The notes under the pieces: generated by a model
Database searches by the model: none
Told to the model about the DNA's origin: nothing
The model's input: only the letters and a program-made list of their open reading frames with translations
NCBI GenBank assembly: GCA_963674835.2
Contig: CAXXKC010000001.1
Location: 1,240,001 to 1,304,000 of the forward strand
Origin: G963674835 sp963674835
GTDB taxonomy: Bacteria; Planctomycetota; Planctomycetia; Pirellulales; Thermoguttaceae
Reading direction: 5' to 3'
DNA length: 64,000 bases
Part shown: in pieces, positions 9,147 to 18,324 of the stretch
Numbering within the stretch: the stretch's first letter is position 1
How the letters are laid out: each line of letters opens with the position of its first letter
Program-made: the position numbers and the translations under genes

Positions 9147-11102
9147 CTACTCGGATGGAAGATAAATATGAAAACAAGTCCCTTCGTCGAACTTGCTTTC
9201 GAACTCGATTCGCCCGTTCAGCGCCGTGACGATGCCCTTGACGATCGACAGCCCCAGTCCGATCCTGTCTTCCACGCTGTCGCCCGTCTCCGCGGAAAAG
9301 AACGGCTCGAACATCCGCTCTTGTACCTCCTGCGGAATTCCCGGCCCTTCATCGCCAATGCTGATTCTCACCTGGCCGCGATCCGCCGCTTCCGCACGGA
9401 TGCTTACTGTCCCGCCGCTCGGCGACGCCTGGATCGCGTTTGCCGTCAGATTGTACAGAATCTGCTGCAGACTCCCCTCGGGAATGTGCACGACAAGCCG
9501 CGGCGCAATCGCGCCAAGCTCGATCGTCACCTCGTGCTCCTGCCCCAGCGGCTCCAACATCACCACCACGTCGCGTATCGCCTCCTCCACCGCGATGTCG
9601 CTCGGCTGCTGCGCACGGGGCGAATACAGCTTGTACATCTGCCGCACAACGTGTGCAATCCGGTCGATCTCCCGGTCGATCCGCGCCACCATGTCATAGT
9701 TCGGGTGGTCCTCGGGAACCGCGTCCTTGATCAGCCGAAACGAGTTCTTGATGCCGGCCAGCGGATTGTTGATTTCGTGCGCCACCTGCGCCGCCATCCG
9801 TCCGGTGACCGCCAGCTTTTCCATCTCCATCCGCTCCGCCCGTCGCACCATCTCCTCGGTTCGCTTGCGTTCCGTGATGTCTCTCGCGATCCCCAATACC
9901 ATGCTGCGACCTTCGATGGTCACCGGAAACGTCCTGATTTCCACCGGCACGCGACCGCCGCTCTTCGTGTTCACGACGAACTCGTCCGGTCCGGTCGGCC
10001 TTCCCAAAACGTTCTTCGTTAGCAGGGCAACCGCCCTCGGAACATCGCCGAGCGACAGCAGCTGCACGCTCGGATGAAGGAAACTCTTTCCCAGCAGTTC
10101 CCTCTTGTCGTAGCCCACCAGTTGTTCCGCAGCACGGTTAGCGCCTAAAAACGTTCCTTTCAGATCCGACAGATAGTACGCGTCCGGCGCCGATTCGAAC
10201 AAGATCCGCAGTCGCTGCTCCGAACTCTTCAACGCGTCTTCCGCGCGCGTGCGCTCGGTAACATCGGTAACCAGCAAGATCCTACTCCTGATCGTTCCGT
10301 CCTCGTCATGCAGAGGGCTGGTATGCACAATCACGTGCCGAAGACTGCCGTCTTTGGCTCGAAACTGCCCCTCGAACCTGCCCACGTCTCCCAACTCCTT
10401 CCTCGCAAGCACCTCCGCAAATCGTTCGTATTCCTCGGGGCCAACGAACACCTTCGGATGGCACCCTACCAGTTCCTTCTGTTCGTAGCCTAGCAGTTGC
10501 GCAAAGGCATGGTTTGCAAACGAAACAATGCCGTCTCGGTTGATGGCGCCGATCCCTTCGTGCGTCGTCTCCGCCAACGTCGCCAGCTTCGCTCTCAGCT
10601 CCTGCAACGCGAAGCCTCTCTTCTTCCACTCTGTCACGTCGCGCGCAAGATGGACGCTCCCCACGAGCTTCCCCAACGAATCGCGAAGCGGCGAAACCGT
10701 GACGAGAAAATCGCCGCCAAGCCGCTTCTCGCAGATCTCGGCCGTATGCGGTTGGCCGTCCCGAAGCAATTGCGCATTCGGGCAATACGACGGCGGTTCG
10801 TCCGACCCGTGGACGGCGCGGTAACACATCTGACCCACACACGCGTCCTTCGATAGCCCCAGCCGCTCGGCCATGACCGCGTTGACTCGGACGATCCGGT
10901 AATCGGTGTCTAGGATGGCAATCGGATCCGAAACCGCGTCGAACGTCCGTTGCCACTCCTCGACCGCCCCGAGTGTGGGACGATCGCCCGACACTCCGGC
11001 ATCGGCGACGCGCTGCTCAGACGCGGCGTTGATTCCCGGCCACCCACCCTCTGGCGTTTCCGCCCCTGGGGCTGGGTTCTTCGATTTCTTCGCACTCATC
11101 AA
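9147..11102 (-). CDS. PAS-domain sensor histidine kinase
   Basis: 651 residues, no transmembrane segment, so probably cytosolic. Three PAS domains (about 45-155, 165-285 and 290-415) each end in the R-D-V/I-T-E or T-D-V-T-E-R junction. PAS1 includes C-P-N-A-Q, typical of PAS folds that may bind a cofactor. HisKA phospho-acceptor His442 lies in V-A-H-E-I-N-N-P-L. HATPase_c has the N box N-L-T-A-N-A-I-Q-A, G1 D-E-G-P-G-I-P and G2 G-L-G-L-S-I-V. Class is NtrB-like. Its partner is the adjacent response regulator; the chemotaxis genes start on the other strand, 285 bases away. Confidence 0.93.
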   Translation of the reverse strand: MMSAKKSKNPAPGAETPEGGWPGINAASEQRVADAGVSGDRPTLGAVEEWQRTFDAVSDPIAILDTDYRIVRVNAVMAERLGLSKDACVGQMCYRAVHGSDEPPSYCPNAQLLRDGQPHTAEICEKRLGGDFLVTVSPLRDSLGKLVGSVHLARDVTEWKKRGFALQELRAKLATLAETTHEGIGAINRDGIVSFANHAFAQLLGYEQKELVGCHPKVFVGPEEYERFAEVLARKELGDVGRFEGQFRAKDGSLRHVIVHTSPLHDEDGTIRSRILLVTDVTERTRAEDALKSSEQRLRILFESAPDAYYLSDLKGTFLGANRAAEQLVGYDKRELLGKSFLHPSVQLLSLGDVPRAVALLTKNVLGRPTGPDEFVVNTKSGGRVPVEIRTFPVTIEGRSMVLGIARDITERKRTEEMVRRAERMEMEKLAVTGRMAAQVAHEINNPLAGIKNSFRLIKDAVPEDHPNYDMVARIDREIDRIAHVVRQMYKLYSPRAQQPSDIAVEEAIRDVVVMLEPLGQEHEVTIELGAIAPRLVVHIPEGSLQQILYNLTANAIQASPSGGTVSIRAEAADRGQVRISIGDEGPGIPQEVQERMFEPFFSAETGDSVEDRIGLGLSIVKGIVTALNGRIEFESKFDEGTCFHIYLPSE

Positions 11103-11387
11103 TGGCTTCCCAGGCCGTTCGAATCCCGAGCCCCCCCGTCACAGGGGCAACGAACGATACAACCTGCACACATCAGTGTACGGAAGGTGGCATTCACTGC
11201 AAGCGCGATCTACACTTCAGCGGGCCGGGCCACGACCGTGCCGCCGTACCCCAGGCGGCCCCTGCCAGAGAGGCGTAACGATGCGCCGCCCGGATGGGGA
11301 TGGAAGCGCAACCTTCTCCCGACCGGCAACCCACCTCGCATCGACGACGCACCGCCTGCAACACACGAGTGCCAATTGGGAGTTCTG

Positions 11388-12512
11388 ATGCCTGCGCATG
11401 AGATTCGTGTTCTTGTCGTTGACGACTCGGCCGTGATTCGATCGATCATCGCCGACAGTATCGCCCACGCACCCGGCATGCAGGTGGTCGCCACCGCCGC
11501 CGACGGCCGCCAGGCCCTCGATATCCTCGATGCGGTGAACCCCGACGTCATCACTCTCGACATCCAGATGCCCAACATGGATGGCCTCGCCACGCTTGAC
11601 GCCATTCTCGCGCGGCGCCCCATACCGGTCGTGATGGTCAGTTCCCTTACCAAGCTCGGAGCCCAAATCACGCTCGACGCGCTCGATCGGGGTGCGCTGG
11701 ACTACCTGGCCAAACCCGACTACGGCACCAAGACTCGCACCGCGATTCACGACGAGCTACCCCGAAAAATCCGCATGGCGGCCGGGACCGACGTACGACG
11801 CATTCTCGAAATCCGCCGCGAGCGCAAGCACCGCCGTGCCGAGCAGGCGCCCCAGAAACGCGCCCCTCGCCAGTCTCCACCCGACGTTGCCGCTATCCTC
11901 GCCGACAAGTGCATCGCCATTGGCATCTCCACGGGCGGTCCCCCAGCCCTGTCTCACTTGTTCGAATCCCTCCAACCGCCCATGCCGCCGATCGTCGTCG
12001 TGCAGCACATGCCGCCCAGCTTCACCAAACCTCTGGCCTGGCGATTGGACTCTCTCAGCGAGCTTTCCATCAAGGAGGCGGAGCAGGGCGATATTCTCAA
12101 GACCGATCACGTCTTCATTGCTCCCGGAGGACGCCAGCTCGAGGTTCGCGGTCTTGCACGTTCGGCACGCATACTCATCAAGGATGGGCCCCCTGTCAGC
12201 GGCCACAAGCCTTCGGTCGACGTCATGATGGTCAGTGTCGCAAAGGTCTTTGGTGGCGACTGCCTGGGCGTCATCATGACCGGAATGGGCCGCGACGGCT
12301 CCGATGGCTGCGGCGCCATCCGCTCCGCCCGCGGCTACGTCCTCGGCCAGGATGAGGCCACTTCCGACGTCTACGGCATGAACAAGGTGGCCTTTACCGA
12401 GGGAAACGTCGATCGCCAGTTCGGCCTCAACGACGCCGTCACGCACATCACCCGCGAGGTCCAACGACGCTGGCTCTCGCCATCATCCTCCGCAACCCCG
12501 GTAGCACGATGA
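11388..12512 (+). CDS. cheB: Chemotaxis protein-glutamate methylesterase CheB
   Basis: Removes methyl groups from (and deamidates) chemoreceptor glutamates. 374 residues. Receiver domain: Asp12/Asp13, acceptor Asp58 in L-D-I-Q-M-P. C-terminal methylesterase triad: Ser181 in G-I-S-T-G-G, His207 in V-V-Q-H-M-P, Asp303 in G-M-G-R-D-G-S-D-G. The ATG at 11388 is preceded by GGGAG. It is the first che gene of the plus-strand locus but is separated from the main block by a DUF3034 gene and a 1-kb gap. Confidence 0.96.
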   Translation: MPAHEIRVLVVDDSAVIRSIIADSIAHAPGMQVVATAADGRQALDILDAVNPDVITLDIQMPNMDGLATLDAILARRPIPVVMVSSLTKLGAQITLDALDRGALDYLAKPDYGTKTRTAIHDELPRKIRMAAGTDVRRILEIRRERKHRRAEQAPQKRAPRQSPPDVAAILADKCIAIGISTGGPPALSHLFESLQPPMPPIVVVQHMPPSFTKPLAWRLDSLSELSIKEAEQGDILKTDHVFIAPGGRQLEVRGLARSARILIKDGPPVSGHKPSVDVMMVSVAKVFGGDCLGVIMTGMGRDGSDGCGAIRSARGYVLGQDEATSDVYGMNKVAFTEGNVDRQFGLNDAVTHITREVQRRWLSPSSSATPVAR

Positions 12513-12935
12513 GTAAACCCTCACCGTCCGTATGGGTTCCCCCTTGCCAACTGGCCCCGCCCGCGATTGCCTTCTTCGAATTCCTACGCAGTCCGTACAA
12601 CTCATCCAACTCGAACTGTCGATACAAGGCTGGACTATCCGATGTGCTTCGCCGATACGTTCGATATGACCCGAGCTCATCCGAAGCCTCTACGACTGGT
12701 GCGATCGCTGGAAACTGCTTCATTGGTTTTGCCTGAACGAACAGGACGTGGGGCCTGCGAGTCGAACGCGTAGCCCAGACGTATTCTCGCCTCGGCAATG
12801 GCGAGTCCGGCTGTGGTACCTTCTCGCTTGCAACGAGGGATGGTGACGGCCAAAGGCCCGCACATGTGTTGCAGGCCCATCTTGTGCAAAACCCACGACT
12901 CTCTTTCCTGTGCTGCCAAGAGGGGGTACCCCAGC
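12513..12935. other. Intergenic region after cheB
   Basis: 423 bases. Short open frames exist on both strands but none shows family motifs, and none has a convincing ribosome-binding site. I see no terminator or repeat here. Confidence 0.4.
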
Positions 12936-13874
12936 ATGTCGACTCACCACTCAAGCGAGCTTTCGTTTCTGATCGCCGTCATTGCGGCGGCTCTGACAAT
13001 CCCTTGCGCCTCCCAAGCCCACGCCGCGCCACCATTACCTTTCCACACAATCGAAGGCGTGGGCGGCGGCGCCATCACCCCCATGGCGTACCTGGTCAAT
13101 CCGGAGCCGATCTCTGAAGGCGCCCTCCTCGGCAAACCCGCTTTTGCGCTCTCCTATGTGAACTTTGGCGCCAAGAACCTCGACGCCATCACCGTGACCG
13201 AAACGATCGGTGGCCGCATCGAACTAGGTTACGCAGGCGACCGATTGGGCCTCGGAACCCTCCCTAGCGATATTCGCGACGCCACGACGCTCGACATTGA
13301 TCGCAGCCATCTCTGGCTCCACAATTTCAACGCCCGCTTTCTTGCGATCAAAGAAGACACCTGCGTATACGGATTGTCTATGCCGGCCGTGACCACTGGC
13401 GTCCATTTCAAAGTAAACGACGGCATTGGCAATATCAACGGACGCCTCGGCGGCGCACTTTCGGCCATCGGTTACGAAAGACAGAATGGCGTCGATTTTA
13501 CCGTCACCGCTACCAAGACCCTCTCGCCCGCCATCTTGGGACGCCCGCTCATCCTCACCGGAGGTCTCCGACTCAGCCAGGCAGCCCAATTGGGGCTCCT
13601 CGGCTTCGGCGACGACTACCACGCAACTTTCGAGGGAAACCTTGTCTATCTGCCGTGCGATTGGCTCATCTTCGCCTACGAGTTCCGCCAAAAGGCCAAC
13701 CCCTACGATCAGATCCCAGGCCTCATCGGCGATGAAGACTCCTGGAACGCTTTCGATGCCGCCATCGTGCTCAACGAGCATGCGACCCTTGTCGCCGGCT
13801 ACGGCCTCTTCGGCATGTGCTGCAACACCAGGGCCGACAACGCCTGGTGGTTGCAGTTGAAGTACGAATTCTGA
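12936..13874 (+). CDS. DUF3034-like outer-membrane barrel protein
   Basis: 312 residues with a signal peptide (hydrophobic stretch about 10-30 ending Ala-His-Ala-Ala). The mature chain is rich in alternating aromatic/small residues typical of beta strands. It carries the features I associate with DUF3034: E-G-V-G-G-G-A-I-T-P near the mature N-terminus, a T-A-T-K-x-L segment, Q-L-G-L-L-G-F-G, and a C-terminal strand ending in aromatic Phe (W-W-L-Q-L-K-Y-E-F), the usual outer-membrane-barrel signature. A role is not known for the family. It sits between cheB and the chemoreceptor gene, so it may be linked to taxis, but it could be an unrelated insertion. Confidence 0.65.
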   Translation: MSTHHSSELSFLIAVIAAALTIPCASQAHAAPPLPFHTIEGVGGGAITPMAYLVNPEPISEGALLGKPAFALSYVNFGAKNLDAITVTETIGGRIELGYAGDRLGLGTLPSDIRDATTLDIDRSHLWLHNFNARFLAIKEDTCVYGLSMPAVTTGVHFKVNDGIGNINGRLGGALSAIGYERQNGVDFTVTATKTLSPAILGRPLILTGGLRLSQAAQLGLLGFGDDYHATFEGNLVYLPCDWLIFAYEFRQKANPYDQIPGLIGDEDSWNAFDAAIVLNEHATLVAGYGLFGMCCNTRADNAWWLQLKYEF

Positions 13875-14901
13875 CCCTGTTGCGACAATCGCCCTTCAAC
13901 GGGCTTCACGGCGACGAATCGGTACCCGCGAAACTCGGCTTGCGCCACCTTGCGGATCTTCGGTCCAAACGGTTTGTCCGTCCCATCCGCAATCCCGAAC
14001 GTCCCCCACTTGAGAAAATCCGCCCCTCAGGGTCGGATTTTCTTTTTTGCGCTGCCGAATCATCCGCGAAAGCGGTTCGTAGCGGGCCCGCGACCCGCCA
14101 ATATGCCCCATCTCGACGCGCATCAGATGCGCATCTGAGTCTCCTTGACGCGCACGAACCGCGCCCTATTTTTGCGTGAAGGAGTTCTTCTGGGGCCCGG
14201 CCTGGAGAGAACAAGCTCGCCCACAAACGGGGAGCGAGCCGCCTTAGTTGGCAGGACCTGGGCCTGTCGGTTGAAGGCACCATCGAAGTGATCCTCTACC
14301 ACAACAAAGAGGAAACTTCCTTGGCGCCTTTTTTCTTGGCTGGCCTCGCTCCGCAACCGAACACTCCGCACAACCCACCCACGCCAACGCACTCCGAACA
14401 ACGAAATGGGCACGCAGTGGCCCAACTGAGGAGAACGTAGCCGGATTGGTTGGATTGGCCCACCGCGAAGCATTGGTAGCATGGCTTTAAGATCCCTCTT
14501 CTCACTCCTGCAAATGCTCCAACGGGCAGTTGGGCGTGTTTCGCAAGCCTTGCGCGCCCACGGGATCCGATGCCTCCACCTCGCCGATGCGCTCCCATCG
14601 CGAAACGTCCACTCCTTGCTCAGCGGCGTTCCCTTTGTCGGTGCCAACGCTCCTTCGCCCTCTGCTGCTTACCCGACCTCCGGCCTCCTTGAAGGCCCCA
14701 AGGTCCAACACGTCTTTCCCCACGCCTTCCAGAGGCACACTCACTTCGCCTCGTGCAAGCCGAACGGGGACCCCGCGGACGCGCCCGCCCAGGGCTCGTG
14801 TTCCCGTATCGAAGGCAAACGTCGCGCGAGCACCCGCCTCCAACGCCGATCGCTTGCCACAACACGTCCCTTTCACCCCCACATCGAACAAGGAACCTGA
14901 C
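13875..14901. other. 1-kb gap between the DUF3034 gene and mcp
   Basis: Contains the terminator at 14014-14049. Beyond it there are open frames on both strands (for example a plus-strand frame from 14481 and a minus-strand frame covering 14966-14502) with no convincing motif. No promoter pair that I trust. It may hold a decayed gene. Confidence 0.4.
14014..14049 (+). terminator. Rho-independent terminator after the DUF3034 gene
   Basis: Inverted arms AAAATCCG (14015-14022) and CGGATTTT (14034-14041) are followed by CTTTTTT. It lies 140 bases beyond the DUF3034 stop and separates it from mcp. Confidence 0.7.
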
Positions 14902-17571
14902 ATGTTCGCAGGAATCAAGACCGCTACCAAGGTCCTCGGAGGAGTCACGATCGCCATCGTTATCACCCTCGTCGTCGGCCTCGTCGGCTACTGGGGAATC
15001 AGCCGGCTCTCAGGCCACGTTTATGAAATCGGAATCGTGCGCCTCCCCAGCGTGCAATCGCTACAGCAAATCCAGATCGGCGCCCAGAGAATCAAGGCCG
15101 CGCAGCGAACTCTGCTCGACTATGACCTCACCCCCGAGGTCCGCGCCCGGCAACTCGAGAATGTGACCAAGGCCAGAGAGGATTATGAAGCTGCCTGGAA
15201 GACCTACGAACCGCTCCCCCAAACCCCGGAAGAGGCGGAGTTGTGGAAACAATTCGTACCGGCGTGGGAAGAATGGCGCAAGGACAACAACGAGTTCTTC
15301 ACCACCATCAAGGAACTCGATGCCCTGAAACTCGGCAATCCCTTCCGCCTGCGCGAGACCCTGGAACGCTTCCGAGCGGACCATTTCAGGCTCCAGCAAC
15401 AGTGTGCCAACATGATCCTCGAAAAGAAGGCATTCGACGGCGGTGATGACGACACCAAGTGTGGCTTCGGCCTCTGGCGGGCTGGCCAAAAGATCGAAAA
15501 CGCCGAATTCCAGGCCGCACTCGCTGCAACCGACGAAATTCACCACAAGTTCCACGAAGCCATCAAGCGGATCAAGAGTCTCGTTGCCTCCGGCGATACC
15601 CCCCAGGCCCAGAAGATCTTCGCCGGTGAAATCGTTCCTACCTCCGACGCCTTCATGGCCCAGCTAACCCGCACGATGGATCTCACCTCCAAGGCGCAGA
15701 CTCTCGCCGACCAGGCCGAGAAACAAACCGTCAATGTCTGCAGCCAAAGCGACAGCAAGGCCAACGGACTTCTCGACAAGCTCGTGAAACTCAACGTCGA
15801 TGTTGCCGCCCAGGCCTCAGATCTGGCTACCGGCGACAGCAAGATTGCCAGCGTCGTCATGTTCGCCACCATCGGTATCGGCATCGTCGGCCTCTTGGTC
15901 TTCGGTGTTCTCCTTGCCCGAAGCATCTCCAAGGTTCTTCGCACGCTTATCAGTGAGACAAAGACTCTCACCCAGGCGACTCTCGATGGCAATCTCGACG
16001 TCCGCGGCAACCCCGAGTCGGTCAGCCCCGAGTTCCGTCCCATCCTCGAAGGAACCAACAGCCTGATCGACGCCTTCGTCACCCCATTCCATATGACGGC
16101 CCAGTACGTCGACCGCATCTCCAAGGGCGATATCCCCGCGAAGATCACCGACACCTACAACGGCGACTTCAACGAGATCAAGCACAACCTTAACCAGTGC
16201 ATCGACGTCATGAACGGGCTGCTCCAGGAAACAAACACTCTCATCCAGTCCGTCCAGGAAGGTAACCTCCAAGTTCGCGGCAACGCCCAGCAGTTCACCG
16301 GTAGTTGGGGCGACCTCGTCGGCGGCCTCAACCGGCTCGTCGAAGCCTTCGTCGCGCCCATCAAACTCACCGCCCAGTGTGTCGACCGCATCTCCAAGGG
16401 CGATATCCCCGCCAAGATCACCGACACCTACTACGGTGAGTTCAACGAGACCAAGAACAACCTCAACCAGTGCATCGAAGCCATCAACGGCCTGATCGTC
16501 GAGTCCGACAGGCTCGCCGTGGCCGCCGATGAAGGCCGCCTCGATGTCCACGCCGACGAACGCCAGTTCCAGGGCAAGTATCGCGACATCATCCAGGGAA
16601 TGAACAAGACCCTGGAAGGTTTCGCCACGCCCATGAGCGACATCAGCAACGTCCTCACCCGCCTGGCCAACAAGGATTTCTCCGAAGGCGTCGAAGCCGA
16701 GTATCCCGGCGCCTACGGCGCCCTTCGCGACAACGTCAATCTGGTGGTCGAATCCATTCGTTCGGCGATCGAGCAGATCAACGAAAGCGCCAACCAGTTC
16801 GCCGAAGGCTCCCGGGTCATCGCCGAAAGCTCACAGACGCTCGCCTCCGGCTCCCAGGAGCAAAGCTCCAGCGTCCAGCAGGTCACGGCGTCCATCGAAG
16901 AACTCAGCCGCTCCGTGGAGAGCGTCAAGGACAATGCTCACGGCGCCGACAAACTCTCCCGCGAAACGACCCAACTCGCCGAGCAAGGTGGCCAGGCGGT
17001 GCGCAAGTCGGCCGCTGCCATGGAGCAAATCAAGGCCAGCTCCGATCAGATCGCCGAAATCATCCAGGTGATCTCCGAAATCGCTAGCCAGACCAACCTC
17101 CTGGCCCTCAACGCTGCCATCGAGGCCGCCCGGGCCGGCGAGCACGGTATGGGCTTCGCCGTCGTCGCCGATGAGGTTCGTAAGCTCGCCGAGCGTTCCA
17201 ACCAGGCCGCCGGCGAAATCACCGGGCTCATCAAGGAGTCCAGCAACCGCGTACAGGAAGGTGCCGCCCTCAGCCAGGAAACCGAAGAGGCCCTGACCAA
17301 GATTGTCACCGGCGTCGAAGGCACCGCCTCGACAATCGCCGAAATCGCTGCCGCCACCATCCAACAGGCCAGCAATGCGGAAGAGGTCTCCAAGGCCATC
17401 CAGGGTATTTCCCAGGTGACCGAGCAGGCCGCGGCCGGTAGCGAGGAAATGGCCTCCTCCAGCGAAGAGTTGGGGGCTCAGGCCCAGGCACTCCGCGATC
17501 TCGTTAGCCAGTTCACCACCGGCAACGGCCGTTCTGGACAGGCACGCATGTCAACCGCAGGTGCCATGTAG
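14902..17571 (+). CDS. Methyl-accepting chemotaxis protein with periplasmic CZB-like motif and multiple HAMP units
   Basis: Chemoreceptor, 889 residues. TM1 about 12-32 and TM2 about 314-338 bound a 280-residue periplasmic domain. Inside it, a C-G-F-G-x-W motif (Cys187) with later His-His-x-x-x-His resembles the chemoreceptor zinc-binding (CZB) arrangement, here extracytoplasmic. After TM2 come repeated HAMP-type units; two contain the near-identical V-D-R-I-S-K-G-D-I-P-A-K-I-T-D-T-Y (about 400-417 and 495-515). The signalling hairpin (about 719-770) includes Q-T-N-L-L-A-L-N-A-A-I-E-A-A-R-A-G-E. No C-terminal CheR-tethering pentapeptide. Start at 14902 opens TM1; the frame runs on upstream without features. 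Confidence 0.95.
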   Translation: MFAGIKTATKVLGGVTIAIVITLVVGLVGYWGISRLSGHVYEIGIVRLPSVQSLQQIQIGAQRIKAAQRTLLDYDLTPEVRARQLENVTKAREDYEAAWKTYEPLPQTPEEAELWKQFVPAWEEWRKDNNEFFTTIKELDALKLGNPFRLRETLERFRADHFRLQQQCANMILEKKAFDGGDDDTKCGFGLWRAGQKIENAEFQAALAATDEIHHKFHEAIKRIKSLVASGDTPQAQKIFAGEIVPTSDAFMAQLTRTMDLTSKAQTLADQAEKQTVNVCSQSDSKANGLLDKLVKLNVDVAAQASDLATGDSKIASVVMFATIGIGIVGLLVFGVLLARSISKVLRTLISETKTLTQATLDGNLDVRGNPESVSPEFRPILEGTNSLIDAFVTPFHMTAQYVDRISKGDIPAKITDTYNGDFNEIKHNLNQCIDVMNGLLQETNTLIQSVQEGNLQVRGNAQQFTGSWGDLVGGLNRLVEAFVAPIKLTAQCVDRISKGDIPAKITDTYYGEFNETKNNLNQCIEAINGLIVESDRLAVAADEGRLDVHADERQFQGKYRDIIQGMNKTLEGFATPMSDISNVLTRLANKDFSEGVEAEYPGAYGALRDNVNLVVESIRSAIEQINESANQFAEGSRVIAESSQTLASGSQEQSSSVQQVTASIEELSRSVESVKDNAHGADKLSRETTQLAEQGGQAVRKSAAAMEQIKASSDQIAEIIQVISEIASQTNLLALNAAIEAARAGEHGMGFAVVADEVRKLAERSNQAAGEITGLIKESSNRVQEGAALSQETEEALTKIVTGVEGTASTIAEIAAATIQQASNAEEVSKAIQGISQVTEQAAAGSEEMASSSEELGAQAQALRDLVSQFTTGNGRSGQARMSTAGAM

Positions 17572-17582
17572 AACTCGATGTC

Positions 17583-17624
17583 AGGAGATCGGGCGGCCCG
17601 TGCATGACCGGGCCGCCCTCTCCT
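17583..17624 (+). terminator. Strong hairpin between mcp and cheW
   Basis: AGGAGA, 2-nt bulge, GGGCGGCCCG, 7-nt loop TGCATGA, CGGGCCGCCC, then TCTCCT. It has about 16 base pairs and no U-tract, so it may be an attenuator, an mRNA-stability element for mcp, or a rho-assisted terminator rather than a full stop. Confidence 0.6.
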
Positions 17625-17724
17625 GTGTAACCAACGGTGGCCCCAAGGAACCTCGTCCAACGCGACGCCCCCTGACAGGCCGCACGCCACAACCCTTACC
17701 AACACACCCAATCGGAGCAATGAC

Positions 17725-18243
17725 ATGTCTTCAGCCACCGTCGAGCCTCTGACCCGCGAGCAACACGGTTCCGGACAGAACAACTCCATGCAGCTCGTCA
17801 GCTTCACGCTGGGTAACGAAACGTATGGAATCGAGATCACCAAGATCCGCGAGATCATTCTCGTTGGCGAAATCACCTGCATCCCCGAGACCCCTCACTA
17901 CATCAAGGGACTGATCAACCTCCGCAGCACGGTCATTCCCGTGATCGACCTGCGTTCCCGATTCTCGCTGCCCGACGGCGAGCTCAACGACGAGAGCCGC
18001 ATCATGGTACTCAACGTGCGTAACCGTACCATCGGCATCGTCGTCGATTCCGTGAACGAGGTCCTCCGCGTTTCCCAAGAGCAGGTCTCGCCCGCCCCGC
18101 CGACCGTCGCCAGCCTCGGCAACCGCTACATGACCGGGCTCGTCCGCCTCAAGGACCATCTGCTCATTCTCCTCGACATCGACCAGCTTTTCAGCGAGGA
18201 AGACACCGCGGCGATGGCCGAAGCCGTTGCCACCAACGGATAA
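17725..18243 (+). CDS. cheW: Chemotaxis coupling protein CheW
   Basis: 172 residues. SH3-like adaptor that links chemoreceptors to CheA. Shows the CheW core: G-N-E-T-Y-G-I-E-I-T-K-I-R-E-I-I, then P-x-x-I-K-G-L-I-N-L-R, V-I-P-V-I-D-L-R, I-G-I-V-V-D-S-V-N-E-V and a C-terminal L-L-I-L-L-D-I-D-Q. The first 20 residues are a flexible extension. A GGAG lies 9 bases before the ATG. It is separated from mcp by the hairpin at 17583 and followed by the HD-GYP gene in the same direction. Confidence 0.95.
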   Translation: MSSATVEPLTREQHGSGQNNSMQLVSFTLGNETYGIEITKIREIILVGEITCIPETPHYIKGLINLRSTVIPVIDLRSRFSLPDGELNDESRIMVLNVRNRTIGIVVDSVNEVLRVSQEQVSPAPPTVASLGNRYMTGLVRLKDHLLILLDIDQLFSEEDTAAMAEAVATNG

Positions 18244-18324
18244 ACCTCCCACGGAGCCCCTTGGTTGCCGATCCGCCGCCGTATCCGTAACAAGCCGCCG
18301 TAAACCCGTCACACACATACTCCC

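Noticed and set aside
14502..14966. Minus-strand frame in the 1-kb gap before mcp, faintly like a PilZ-type domain
   Set aside because: Resemblance too weak and the frame overlaps the mcp start; not enough evidence to call a gene.
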